The position numbers and the translations under genes are program-made. A stretch of DNA of 64,000 nucleotides. Origin: Megamonas sp. UBA1796. Its GTDB lineage: Bacteria > Bacillota > Negativicutes > Selenomonadales > Selenomonadaceae. The notes beneath the pieces were generated by a model, which saw only the letters and a program-made list of their open reading frames with translations, did not search any database and was not told the origin of the DNA. The DNA lies in assembly GCA_002319795.1 (NCBI GenBank), contig DCFU01000048.1:1-64000 (forward strand), in the 5' to 3' direction. Positions 18,478 through 27,259 of the stretch are shown in pieces. Every line of letters begins with the position of its first letter. Within the stretch, counting starts at the first letter, position 1.

Positions 18478-18514
18478 AAATAGCTTGTACAGAGGTGTTC
18501 TGTACAAGCTATTT
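18478..18514. repeat. Perfect 16-bp inverted repeat without T-tract
   Basis: AAATAGCTTGTACAGA (18478-18493) and its exact complement (18499-18514) flank GGTGT. It lies in the 371-bp gap between the decarboxylase pair and the XRE gene (18227-18597), which otherwise holds only the upstream terminator. Neither side has a proper T-run, so it may be a weak terminator for the minus-strand regulator or another structural element. Confidence 0.6.
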
Positions 18515-18597
18515 GGAAGCTGACTGTAGCAAATATTTGCCCTGTTCGTTTCATAGCGCAGTTTTGAAACTATTAGGATAAGGAGATTCTTTGGGCA

Positions 18598-18843
18598 TCA
18601 ATCCCTATTTTGACAGGGGCTTTGTTTTTGACAGCATTCAATCAACATCATAAAATCAGAAAGAGAAATGTGGAGTTCCTGGCACAATGCATGAATTGTT
18701 CGTAAGGAAGGGCTTTTCAAACCACGTTCCAGTTGGCTTATATAGGTGCGATGTAAATGGGTGTTGAAGGATAACTCTTCCTGACTCAGATGTTGTCTGA
18801 GTCTTAATTTGCGCAAAATTTTTCCAAATGTTTCATCTATCAT
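18598..18843 (-). CDS. XRE-family helix-turn-helix transcriptional regulator
   Basis: A short (81-residue) DNA-binding protein, essentially one Cro/C1-type HTH domain: FGKILRKLRLRQHLSQEELSF, then THLHRTYISQLERGLKSPSL as the recognition helix region. A short tail with a CC pair ends the protein. I chose the ATG at 18843; a longer frame would begin at a TTG that is itself the first triplet of a -35-like TTGACG. It is transcribed divergently from the chemoreceptor at 19001, with a perfect palindrome between them, so autoregulation and control of the receptor are plausible inferences. Confidence 0.8.
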   Translation of the reverse strand: MIDETFGKILRKLRLRQHLSQEELSFNTHLHRTYISQLERGLKSPSLRTIHALCQELHISLSDFMMLIECCQKQSPCQNRD

Positions 18844-18863
18844 ACTTATATCTTTATGGCATA

Positions 18864-18894
18864 GAATACTATACGTCAACAGACTATAGTATTC
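18864..18894. promoter_or_regulatory. Palindromic operator between XRE regulator and chemoreceptor
   Basis: GAATACTATA (18864-18873) and TATAGTATTC (18885-18894) are exact inverted repeats 11 bp apart. The spacer holds TTGACG on the minus strand (18874-18879), a fitting -35 for the XRE gene with TAAAGA 17 bp downstream. Geometry (about two helical turns between centres) suits a dimeric HTH repressor. Confidence 0.65.
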
Positions 18895-19000
18895 ATTTTT
18901 GAATAGTTTTCACAAAAATGCAGGATTTTTAACAGATTTAGCGAAATCAACTCAAGTGGATAAGGTCTATAATGGATATATTAAGAAGGAGTGGGTTTTT

Positions 19001-20722
19001 TTGGGTTGGTTGAAAAATATGCGGGTGACAGAGCGCCTGGCATTACTGATTGCTGGTTTGTCTGTCGCGATTCTTATTGTTGGCGGGGCAGGCTATTTTT
19101 TCCTTAGCAGGACCAGTGCTGCCATGGAAACTATGTATACAGATAAATTGACAGCTGTGCGTTTGATCAATGACAGCCGTGCACAGACTCGCAAGATTGA
19201 ATCGGATACGTATGCACTGATGCTTACAACAGATGAGCAGGAAAATAAAGCGCTCATGAGTGATATTACAAAACGCGGCAAGGTTTTTGAAGAAAACTTG
19301 CAGCAGTTTGAACAGCTGAATCTTAGCGATGAGCACCGCAGCCGGCTGAAGCAGGTGCGGGATGATGTGGGAAAATATCGTAATGTACGCGATCAGGTAT
19401 TGAAGCTGGCTGTGCAGAATAAGAATGCGGAAGCATATACACTGTTCAGTAAAGATGGCAAAGTCTTAGCTGATAAATTTAGTGACGAGCTGGGTGATTT
19501 ATCTGATGAGATTACGAAATCGGCAGAGGAAATGTATCAGCAGGGTCATCATGAAGCAGCCTTAGCCAATAAGGTATTTATTGCTGTTATCCTTGCGGCT
19601 ATTCTTCTTGGTGTTTTATTTGGCTTGCTTATTGCCAGACAGATTGCTTCCCGGCTCAATGATGTGGTGAAATATCTAAATATCCTGGCTACAGGTGATT
19701 TTTCGAAAGCAATTTCTCCGCAAAGTCTCAATGACCGCAGTGAGTTTGGTACGGTATCGCGGGCAGTTGAAACAATGAAAAATAATGTGAAGGCCCTTAT
19801 CAAGCATTTGATGGAAACTTCGCAGCAGATGGCGGCTTCTTCGGAGGAGTTAACAGCCAGTTCTGAGCAGTCGGCACAGGCATCCAATCAGGTAGCTGGT
19901 TCGGTTACCGAGGTGGCGCAGGGGGCTGAAAAGCAGTTGCGGCTTACGGAGCATGCCAATAATGTAGTGGAGCAGATATCCAGTGCAATTACGCAGGTGG
20001 CTTCCAATACAGAGGTAGTATCGAATTCGGCCGAAAAGACGGCGAATACGGCGAATGATGGCGAGGATATTATCAAGCAGGCAATAATTGAGATGAAAAC
20101 GATTGAGGAAAAGACCAATGCGACCTCATCGGTCATTGCTGAGCTGGAGGAAAAATCCAAGCAAATCGGGCAGATTGTTGATGTGATTTCCAATATCTCG
20201 GGACAGACGAATCTGCTGGCGTTGAATGCGGCTATTGAGGCTGCCCGCGCCGGGGAAGCCGGCCGCGGCTTTTCTGTCGTGGCGGAGGAGGTCCGGAAGC
20301 TCGCGGAACAGTCGCAGGAGGCGACTAAGCAGATCACGGAACTTATCAATGACGTACAGTCCAACACAGATAGTGCGGTTAACTTTATGAATGATGGAAA
20401 ACAAGAAGTCGAGGCAGGCGCAGAGATTGTAGCTGAGGCAGGGAAGAGCTTCGGCGAGATACTGATGATGGTACGTGATATGTCGAAGCAGGTACATGAG
20501 ATATCCGCGTCCATTGAAGAAATAACCAGCGGAACACAGAATGTTGTTGGGGCAGTACAGAACATCAATGCTGAAAGTAAAAAAACCTCCGAGCAGACGC
20601 AGTCAATTTCGGCAGCTACGGAAGAACAGTCTGCTTCGGTTGAGGAGATTGCCTCTGCCAGCCAGCATCTTGCTACGATGGCGGATGATTTGCAGAAGGC
20701 AGTCCAGAAGTTTACGATTTGA
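19001..20722 (+). CDS. Methyl-accepting chemotaxis protein (four-helix-bundle sensor type)
   Basis: 573-residue receptor starting at TTG 19001 (MGWLKNM), 9 nt after AGAAGGAG; its paralogue at 28113 starts with the homologous GTG-GGT-TGG, which supports this over an upstream TTG at 18899. TM1 is about 14-33, the all-helical sensor about 34-190 with conserved RAQTRKIESDTYALM, and TM2 about 192-214. HAMP follows, then a signalling domain with SGQTNLLALNAAIEAARAGEAGRGFSVVAEEVRKLAEQSQEA. It ends QKFTI. It faces the XRE regulator across a palindrome, so it may be the one receptor here under local control. Confidence 0.92.
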   Translation: MGWLKNMRVTERLALLIAGLSVAILIVGGAGYFFLSRTSAAMETMYTDKLTAVRLINDSRAQTRKIESDTYALMLTTDEQENKALMSDITKRGKVFEENLQQFEQLNLSDEHRSRLKQVRDDVGKYRNVRDQVLKLAVQNKNAEAYTLFSKDGKVLADKFSDELGDLSDEITKSAEEMYQQGHHEAALANKVFIAVILAAILLGVLFGLLIARQIASRLNDVVKYLNILATGDFSKAISPQSLNDRSEFGTVSRAVETMKNNVKALIKHLMETSQQMAASSEELTASSEQSAQASNQVAGSVTEVAQGAEKQLRLTEHANNVVEQISSAITQVASNTEVVSNSAEKTANTANDGEDIIKQAIIEMKTIEEKTNATSSVIAELEEKSKQIGQIVDVISNISGQTNLLALNAAIEAARAGEAGRGFSVVAEEVRKLAEQSQEATKQITELINDVQSNTDSAVNFMNDGKQEVEAGAEIVAEAGKSFGEILMMVRDMSKQVHEISASIEEITSGTQNVVGAVQNINAESKKTSEQTQSISAATEEQSASVEEIASASQHLATMADDLQKAVQKFTI

Positions 20723-20812
20723 TATGATGCTAGAGAGTATGGTTTTTGATGGTTCACGCGGAGCTTTTTTTTGAAAGGCTGCCAGAATCATAGGCATAAA
20801 TTTATATACATT

Positions 20813-20857
20813 ACAGTCATTGTGAATATCTCCGATACACACAATGGCTGTTTTTTT
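20813..20857 (+). terminator. Rho-independent terminator
   Basis: ACAGTCATTGTG (20813-20824) pairs with CACAATGGCTGT (20840-20851) through one G-T wobble, followed by seven T residues. It closes the receptor gene ending at 20722. Confidence 0.8.
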
Positions 20858-21073
20858 ATCGGTTGGGTAACGGAATTCTTTATTAGTAAAAGACTTGATT
20901 TTATTGCATAAAAAATACATTATTATGCGATAATAAAGCTGGACGTGTTCTTATAAATCATATAAAATAAAAAATGGTATTCCCTAGACGAATTCGTGTT
21001 ATATAGTTGGATGATTTTTATGTTTTTGAAGGCTGCGTTTTACAGTTTACAGGACAATAAAGGGGGCGGCAAT

Positions 21074-23062
21074 ATGAATTTGAAAAAGAAACTGGTAGTT
21101 GTTTTTTCGCTATTAATGGGTATTATGTTAGTCGTTATTTCTTTTTCAGCTTATTTTTATACGGAAAACATGCTGAAAAAGCAGCTTGAGTCGGGAGCAG
21201 AGGCTGTAGTGAATTCTTCTGTTAAGGAACTGGATGGCTGGATTTTAGGAAAGGCGGCCATTCTGAAGGCAAAAACAGCGACTATACATGAGATTGCAGG
21301 AGACGGTCCGGTCACGATGCCAATGGTCCGTGGTTTCAAGGAAGCTGATGCAGAAATTAGTGATTTCTATTTTGGCAGGACAGCTGATGGTGCTATTGTA
21401 GATGGTGCTGGCTGGAATGCGCCGTCAGATTTCGATTCACGTAAAAAAGGCTGGTATAAAGATGCTATTGCAGCCGGACAGCTCAATTATGGTGAGCCAT
21501 ATCTTGACAGTGTGACGAAAAAAATGGCACTTCCTCTCAGTGTGCCATATAAAAATTCTACAGGAGAAGTGACTGGCGTTATTTCTGAGGATGTACTCAT
21601 GGATACCGTGTTTAAAACGGTGGGAAATATCCAGCCATTTGATGGAAGCTTTGCTTTTTTGTTGAATCAATCGTCCAATATTATGGCATATCCGGATCAG
21701 GATGTTTTGAATCAGCCATTGCAGACCGTAGCAAAATTAAAACCCTTGAGTGACGCGCTGTCAGCTGCAGGGGGATTGTCTGCCGATAAAGGCATGGCGG
21801 TTTATACGATGGATGGGCAGGAGAAGCTGCTGTTTTTTGCAAAAGTTCCTTCAACCCAATGGGTATTGGGAATCAGCATCCCATCGGCTGTAGCCTATGC
21901 ACCATTGGCAGCTTTGCGTTGGATATTTATTGTAGGTACGCTTTTGGCAATTGTCATCGTATTCATGGCAACACTGTTTATTGCGCGGCGTATCACGAAA
22001 CCCGTCGAAGCTCTGAAGGAACATGTAGATAAAATGGCAGCGGGTGATTTCACGCAGGAAGTTGAAGTAAATGGTAAGGACGAAATAGCAGCTTTGGCGG
22101 GTGGATTCAATACAATGAGAAAGCAGTTGCGTTCGCTGATACGCAATGTTCAGGAAAAGGTAGAGCATATCTCAGCTGCGAGTGAAGAGCTCACAGCCAG
22201 TGCGCACCAGACAGCGCAGGCAGCAAATCAGGTCGCTGGTTCAATAACCAGTGTTGCTGAAGGCACAAGCCGCCAGAGACAATCGGTTGACGATACATCA
22301 GGTGCTGTGGATGCAATGAAGAACAGTATTGAGGCAATCACACGAAATAGTGAGAAAGTCGTTGAAAGCTCAGCGCAGGCGGCTCAGCATGCAGATCATG
22401 GAAGTGAAGATGTAGATGTCATGGTCGAGAATATGCAGCAAATCGAGAAGTCGGTTAATCTTACAGCGGATGTAATTAAAAAACTTGGCTCGCAGTCAGA
22501 GCGCATCGGCCAGATAACCGAGACTATAGCGGGGATTGCTTCCCAGACAAATTTACTGGCTTTGAATGCAGCTATTGAGGCTGCGCGGGCTGGTGAACAG
22601 GGACGCGGCTTTGCTGTCGTTGCTGAAGAGGTGCGCAAACTGGCAGAACAGGTACAGATTGCGGCACAAAATATTACCGGGGAAATCCAAACCATACAGG
22701 GAGATACGCATGCCGCTGTTGAAGCCATGGTTGATGGCAGTGAGCAGGTACGGGCTGGCGTGACGAACGTAAATGTTGTTGGCGGCGATTTGAAGACAAT
22801 CGCTGAATTGGTGCATCGTAATCAGAAGGAAGTTGATTATATCCAAGCCTCTTTGGAGGATATTGTCCGTGGCAGCCAACGGATCGATAAGGCGGTCCAG
22901 GATATTGATGCAATCAGCCAGTCCTCTTCAGATGAAGCGCAGACGGTTTCGGCCGCTGCAGAAGAACAGCTTGCGTCGATGGATGAGATATCTTCTGCAA
23001 GCAGAAGTCTGGCGGAGATGGCGCAGGAGCTACAGACAGCAATTTCGGTATTTCGTATCTGA
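21074..23062 (+). CDS. Methyl-accepting chemotaxis protein (dCache_1-type sensor)
   Basis: 662-residue receptor starting at ATG 21074 after AAAGGGGGCGG; an upstream in-frame ATG-like start (20996) lacks a ribosome site. TM1 is about 7-28, then a dCache_1 domain (about 35-275), TM2 about 282-304, HAMP and a signalling domain with ASQTNLLALNAAIEAARAGEQGRGFAVVAEEVRKLAEQ. The membrane-distal pocket contains DSRKKGWYKDA, Y139 and a GEPYLD aspartate. This resembles the amino-acid-binding dCache motif, but Lys stands where the key Arg (two before Trp) is expected. The tail ends SVFRI. Confidence 0.92.
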   Translation: MNLKKKLVVVFSLLMGIMLVVISFSAYFYTENMLKKQLESGAEAVVNSSVKELDGWILGKAAILKAKTATIHEIAGDGPVTMPMVRGFKEADAEISDFYFGRTADGAIVDGAGWNAPSDFDSRKKGWYKDAIAAGQLNYGEPYLDSVTKKMALPLSVPYKNSTGEVTGVISEDVLMDTVFKTVGNIQPFDGSFAFLLNQSSNIMAYPDQDVLNQPLQTVAKLKPLSDALSAAGGLSADKGMAVYTMDGQEKLLFFAKVPSTQWVLGISIPSAVAYAPLAALRWIFIVGTLLAIVIVFMATLFIARRITKPVEALKEHVDKMAAGDFTQEVEVNGKDEIAALAGGFNTMRKQLRSLIRNVQEKVEHISAASEELTASAHQTAQAANQVAGSITSVAEGTSRQRQSVDDTSGAVDAMKNSIEAITRNSEKVVESSAQAAQHADHGSEDVDVMVENMQQIEKSVNLTADVIKKLGSQSERIGQITETIAGIASQTNLLALNAAIEAARAGEQGRGFAVVAEEVRKLAEQVQIAAQNITGEIQTIQGDTHAAVEAMVDGSEQVRAGVTNVNVVGGDLKTIAELVHRNQKEVDYIQASLEDIVRGSQRIDKAVQDIDAISQSSSDEAQTVSAAAEEQLASMDEISSASRSLAEMAQELQTAISVFRI

Positions 23063-23331
23063 GCTTTCAGGACGGTCTGATTTGGGAATTGGCAGGTAGA
23101 AATCTGCTTTTCCCGGGCAGACCGTCTTGTACTGCTTGCAAGTGGCTGCTGTTTTCGGGCTGCAGTATCGGTACTTGAGGGGAAGCTGGCTTGTTTTACA
23201 GCGCCGGTTCTTATCTGAACGCTATCTCTTTTTGCTTCGTATAAGAAACAGACGGACGACAAGGCTGAGGGGAAAAACATAGGAATGATATGTGGACAGT
23301 TTATGGATAGTGTCAGATTTGGAAGGGACCG

Positions 23332-24510
23332 ATGATGAATTTGAAATTTGCAGGTATATTGTTCGTAACACTTATCATAGTTTGGCTGCAGCCGATTGCA
23401 TCGGCTGCAGCCTGGCGAGGAGAAGAACTTCCAGCTCCTACGGGTACCTATGCTGTTGGAACGATTGAGTATCCGATGATGGGTGGAGACCGTCCGGGTA
23501 ATTATGCGGACGGCAGTTCTACACAACATCGGGAACTCATGGCGCAGTTGTGGTATCCGGCTGTACCGACAGGGAATGTGGACAAGAGCATCTATCTGGA
23601 TGAGATGACAATGGAGTATTTCCTGAAAAAAAGCGCACCTGACGGGCTTTCAGTGAACAGTCGCTTTTTAGTTGGTACCCATGCCTTCTATGGTGCACCT
23701 GCGGTGGAAATGGCGGCGCCTTTTCCGGTAGTGATATTTTCTCCCGGATTGGGAACTACGTATTTTTTTTATCAAAGCATACTGGAAGATATGGCATCAC
23801 ACGGCTATGTGGTAATAGCCGTGAATTCTCCTGATATTGCTGGTATTGCGGGAATCCCGGGCAGCCGTCCGCATAGCATTGGGCTTTCTGATGCGGACAG
23901 CGATATGATGGTGGAGACATATTTGAATGTACATTTTCAGGATACAGTGGCTGATTTGCGCTTCACGGCCCGACAACTCCGTGCCCTGAATGATGATGTG
24001 CGGCTGCCACTGACCGGAAGGCTCGATGTACAGAAGATTGCCTGCTTTGGACATTCCTATGGAGGGGCCGCTGCCGTCGAAGCTGCTGATGATGATGAAA
24101 TGATTTGTGCAGGAGCGGATATAGACGGCAGTTTTTATGGCAGTGCCTATCGGCAGCCGCGGTCTAAGCCTATGCTTTTACTGGCGAATGCCGTTAGCTG
24201 CGAAAAAGATCCTACGATGCAGGATTTTTGCAAAACGCATGGAGCGGATGATTTTATCGTGAAAGTCGGGGAGGCTGTACATATGGGTTTTTCGGATTTC
24301 ATGCTGCTGCAGGCATCTTATTCAGGGCAGGACACTGCCAAAACTACAGCACGGAAATATATCCAGCTTACCCGAGACAGCTTGCTTGCTTTCTTTGATA
24401 TGACACTGAAGCATGTACCGGATTCGCTGGAGGCGGTTGCTCTGAAGTATCCGGGAATCGTTACAGTGGAGCCTTCAGCGGATATTTATGGCACTAAAAA
24501 TAAACTATGA
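23332..24510 (+). CDS. Secreted alpha/beta hydrolase (PAF-acetylhydrolase-like)
   Basis: A 392-residue exported esterase or lipase-like protein. A signal peptide covers residues 1-26 (MMNLKFAGILFVTLIIVWLQ, cleavage after ASA). The nucleophile elbow is CFGHSYGGAAAVEA with Ser near residue 240. An oxyanion-region strand PVVIFSPGLGTTYFFYQ and a late histidine in VGEAVHMGFSDF complete a plausible triad; the acid is probably the Asp of GADIDGSFYG. The domain order and GTHAFYG.. / IFSPGLG features resemble bacterial members of the platelet-activating-factor acetylhydrolase II family. Substrate unknown. Start ATG-ATG after GGAAGGGA. It lies between two chemoreceptor genes but has its own terminator. 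Confidence 0.75.
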   Translation: MMNLKFAGILFVTLIIVWLQPIASAAAWRGEELPAPTGTYAVGTIEYPMMGGDRPGNYADGSSTQHRELMAQLWYPAVPTGNVDKSIYLDEMTMEYFLKKSAPDGLSVNSRFLVGTHAFYGAPAVEMAAPFPVVIFSPGLGTTYFFYQSILEDMASHGYVVIAVNSPDIAGIAGIPGSRPHSIGLSDADSDMMVETYLNVHFQDTVADLRFTARQLRALNDDVRLPLTGRLDVQKIACFGHSYGGAAAVEAADDDEMICAGADIDGSFYGSAYRQPRSKPMLLLANAVSCEKDPTMQDFCKTHGADDFIVKVGEAVHMGFSDFMLLQASYSGQDTAKTTARKYIQLTRDSLLAFFDMTLKHVPDSLEAVALKYPGIVTVEPSADIYGTKNKL

Positions 24511-24519
24511 GCTATGGAA

Positions 24520-24567
24520 AATGCAGCAGCGCCTCCCTATGGAATGCAGGGGGCGCTGCTGCATTTT
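24520..24567 (+). terminator. Rho-independent terminator after the hydrolase
   Basis: A 14-bp stem (24520-24533 with 24552-24565) rich in GC, an 18-nt loop and a short T-run. The left arm starts 10 nt after the hydrolase stop codon. Confidence 0.8.
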
Positions 24568-24719
24568 CTGGAATGCTGCCGGGTATGCTGGATACGGCTT
24601 TGTAAAGATACTCGGAAAGCAGCAGGAGATTTGTGACTGTCAGCGAAGTATTAAGTATCATGTATCGTTCTTCTTATATTTTGTCGGGTAATGCTATTGA
24701 GACAAGGAAGGTGTTTGCT

Positions 24720-26774
24720 GTGTTTAAAAAATATTTCACGGCGTCTTCGTCAGAAGCTCCGCAAAAAGCAACGGTGTCTGAGTCCGTTTTACCGCAAGAA
24801 GAAACGCAAGATATCAAAACAGGATATTTCCGTACAGATGAGCTTACACCAGAGAAGCTGCGGCCGTTTTTTGTCGTGGCTGAGGGCCCGGCTTTTGTTC
24901 TGGGCTTCGTGTCACCGGACAACGCTATGCCGGAAATTGCAGCGGTGATTAAGCCTTTACTGCCAGCTGAAGCCAGGTTGATACTGGTTTCGACGGCAGG
25001 GGAGCTCTGCTGTGGAGCGGAAGTGGGTTCACTTTATCAGCCGGCAGCTGAGGGGCGCCGTAGGATCTTGCTGCAGGTCTATTCCAAACGCATGATAGAG
25101 GCTACCTATATTATGAGTCTGGCGCTGCCGGATGCTGACCTCAAAGCTGGCAAGGTATCCATGACAGCAGGAGAACGCGTGGCATTTTTGGAAAAAGAGC
25201 TTGCCCGCTATAAGGTTCCTTTCCGTCTGAATGTCAATCATTGTCTGGCACTTGTTTACGTCGATGGATTATCAAATTGCGAGACATTTGTACTCCAGGC
25301 TCTTTATAATCAAGGGAATCTGCCGTGTCCTTTTATGGGGGGCAGCGCGGCAGGGAAGCTCGATTTCAAGCACACTTATATTTATGATAATCAGGAGGTT
25401 CGAGAGAATCATGCTGTGATTATATTTATCCGTCTGCATGAATATTATCGCTATGGAATATTCAAAACACAGGCAGGGGAACGTATGGGGGATGCATTTA
25501 CGGTCATTTCAGCTAATACGGCCCTGCGTTATGTGGAAACTGTGGCGGACGAAAACGGAAAGTCGATGTCCTTCATTGCCAGCCTGAAAAAGCGATTGAA
25601 CTGCCAGACGGTTCCGGAACTATCGCATGTTCTGCAAAAATATACGCTGGCAATTGATGTGCGTGGTGAGAATTATATCCGTTCAGTTGCGGCCATTGAC
25701 GAAAAGGCCGATCATATCAGCTTCTTTTGTGACGTACTGGCCGGAGAGAAGCTCTATCTTCTAAAGCGAACAGCTTTTTTGGAAACGCTGCATACAGAGC
25801 TTGGACGCTATGCGCAAAATAAACCGGAGCCTATTGGCGGTATCTTGAATGACTGCATTTTGCGCAGGCTTTGTTACCCGGAAGAAATTGGGCAGGTACA
25901 TCTGTTTGATCGTGTGCCGGTGGCCGGATTTTCAAGCTTTGGTGAAATCAGCGGACTGCATGTCAATGAGACACTTACAGCGGTGTTTTTTTATAATGTG
26001 AGTGGGGGAAATCATTTTGTTGATGCTTATATAGATACCTTTGCCATCCATTATGCGGCTTGTCAGGAATTTTTCTTTAATCGTACGATTGCGCGGCAGC
26101 AACAGATTGAGTTCCTCAAAAATGAAATTATTGATATTTTTAAAGAATTTCAAAAAAAACTGCCGGAAATGCTTCAGCTCGTCTTAAAAACCTCCAAGGA
26201 TGTCGAGGTTATCCAATCTTCTATCCATGCATTATCCGATGGTATCGGACGGCAGGCAAAAATATTTGATCAGCTTATGCAACACAGCAGTACGATTACG
26301 CCTAAGCTTGACTTGCTCAATCAGAGCACACAGAAAATCAATGAGGTCATGAAGATGATCACGGCTATCTCTTCTCAAATCAATCTTTTGGCATTGAATG
26401 CTGCGATTGAGGCGGCACGTGCCGGGGAGGCAGGTCGTGGCTTTTCTGTCGTCGCTCAGGAAGTGCGGAAGCTTTCAGAGAGTACCCAGGAAAGTTTGCA
26501 TAGTTCAGATGAGGCAATTCGTACATTACTTTCCGATGTGGAAGAAATTGACAAGATACTTATGGAGAATAAGACTTTTGAGGAGAAAATCAAAGATTTT
26601 GAAGAGCATTTTTCGCAGGAGGTAGGCGCTCTGCATGTTAGCCTGACAGACAGCATTGAGCATATCACGCATTCAACGAAATCCATTGAAGACATCAAGT
26701 CAATCAATGTTGCTACGGAAAGAAAGCTGGATAATTTGACCCGCCTTATTCAAAATATTGAATTGGGCATATAG
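24720..26774 (+). CDS. Soluble chemoreceptor with FIST sensor domain
   Basis: A 684-residue cytosolic methyl-accepting protein with no membrane segments. Residues about 45-260 resemble FIST_N (AFVLGFVSPDN, STAGELCCGA, LALVYVDGLSNCETFVLQAL, PFMGGSAAGKLDF) and about 265-430 FIST_C (GGILNDCILRR, VAGFSSFGEISGLHVNETLTAVFF). These are followed directly by a short coiled coil and signalling tip (SSQINLLALNAAIEAARAGEAGRGFSVVAQEVRKLSE). FIST domains are thought to sense small metabolites, possibly amino acids. There is no HAMP. I start at GTG 24720 (AAGGAAGG 8 nt upstream, MFKKYF); GTG 24633 has a ribosome site only 4 nt away. Confidence 0.88.
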   Translation: MFKKYFTASSSEAPQKATVSESVLPQEETQDIKTGYFRTDELTPEKLRPFFVVAEGPAFVLGFVSPDNAMPEIAAVIKPLLPAEARLILVSTAGELCCGAEVGSLYQPAAEGRRRILLQVYSKRMIEATYIMSLALPDADLKAGKVSMTAGERVAFLEKELARYKVPFRLNVNHCLALVYVDGLSNCETFVLQALYNQGNLPCPFMGGSAAGKLDFKHTYIYDNQEVRENHAVIIFIRLHEYYRYGIFKTQAGERMGDAFTVISANTALRYVETVADENGKSMSFIASLKKRLNCQTVPELSHVLQKYTLAIDVRGENYIRSVAAIDEKADHISFFCDVLAGEKLYLLKRTAFLETLHTELGRYAQNKPEPIGGILNDCILRRLCYPEEIGQVHLFDRVPVAGFSSFGEISGLHVNETLTAVFFYNVSGGNHFVDAYIDTFAIHYAACQEFFFNRTIARQQQIEFLKNEIIDIFKEFQKKLPEMLQLVLKTSKDVEVIQSSIHALSDGIGRQAKIFDQLMQHSSTITPKLDLLNQSTQKINEVMKMITAISSQINLLALNAAIEAARAGEAGRGFSVVAQEVRKLSESTQESLHSSDEAIRTLLSDVEEIDKILMENKTFEEKIKDFEEHFSQEVGALHVSLTDSIEHITHSTKSIEDIKSINVATERKLDNLTRLIQNIELGI

Positions 26775-26848
26775 CTTGTTGTTCGGTTTGGTTTGGCGTA
26801 ACGAGCTGTCAGAGGCGCGATGGTATTCTGGTAAACATAGACGTAATC

Positions 26849-26877
26849 TTGAAATGTGAAATTTTCTATGATAGAAT
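26849..26877 (+). promoter_or_regulatory. Promoter of an orphan transcript
   Basis: TTGAAA (26849-26854), 17-bp spacer, TAGAAT (26872-26877). No protein-coding gene starts within the next 200 bases before a strong terminator. Confidence 0.6.
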
Positions 26878-26883
26878 AAGAAA

Positions 26884-27111
26884 GCATCAAGGATAATATT
26901 TAAAGTTTAGGCTCTTTTATCTACAGGATAGTAATCGTGTTGCTGCAAGCCTGGCTGGTTTGTTGGGAGCAGGAGGCTGTCAGCTTTTGTTCGCTAGAGG
27001 TATGGAATAAATATGATTTTTATAACAGAATGGTTCAGTGGAGTCAAATAAGTAGGTGTATACCTGGGCTGTTTGGACACCTGTATCTGGGAGATACAGG
27101 TGTCTTTTTTT
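26884..27111 (+). ncRNA. Candidate small RNA (promoter-to-terminator unit, about 228 nt)
   Basis: Between a near-consensus promoter (26849-26877) and a strong terminator (27076-27111) there is no reading frame with a ribosome site. The only longer frame here, from about 26937, runs straight through the terminator hairpin and is implausible. The transcript contains GC-richer segments around 26940-26995 that could fold. I could not match it to a known riboswitch or RNA family; it could also be a leader attenuated ahead of the gene at 27303. Confidence 0.4.
27076..27111 (+). terminator. Strong Rho-independent terminator
   Basis: GACACCTGTATCT-GGG-AGATACAGGTGTC: a 13-bp perfect stem with a 3-nt loop, then seven T residues. 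Confidence 0.92.
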
Positions 27112-27259
27112 GTTATGGCCTGGAAATTTTTGCTCAACAGAATGGCTGTATAAGGATGTCAGGGGGTACGATATTATATAATCAGGGAACGATAAATAGC
27201 TTCAGCGGTTTTACACAGCTGGAAATGAAAATCAAATAGAGATTAAAGGGGGAAAGAAT

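Noticed and set aside
18345..18581. 78-residue plus-strand frame
   Set aside because: It spans a terminator and a 16-bp palindrome and lacks a ribosome site; low-complexity translation.
16629..18597. Full oxaloacetate or methylmalonyl-CoA decarboxylase operon
   Set aside because: Only the beta subunit and a tiny membrane peptide are present; no alpha subunit or biotin-carrier motif (EAMKM) was found nearby.
19888..20757. 289-residue frame antisense to a chemoreceptor
   Set aside because: Ser/Ala/Ile-rich translation typical of the reverse complement of Ala/Glu coiled-coil receptors; the same kind of shadow appears opposite all receptors here.
26937..27239. 100-residue plus-strand frame
   Set aside because: No ribosome site and it reads straight through a strong terminator hairpin with a T7 run.
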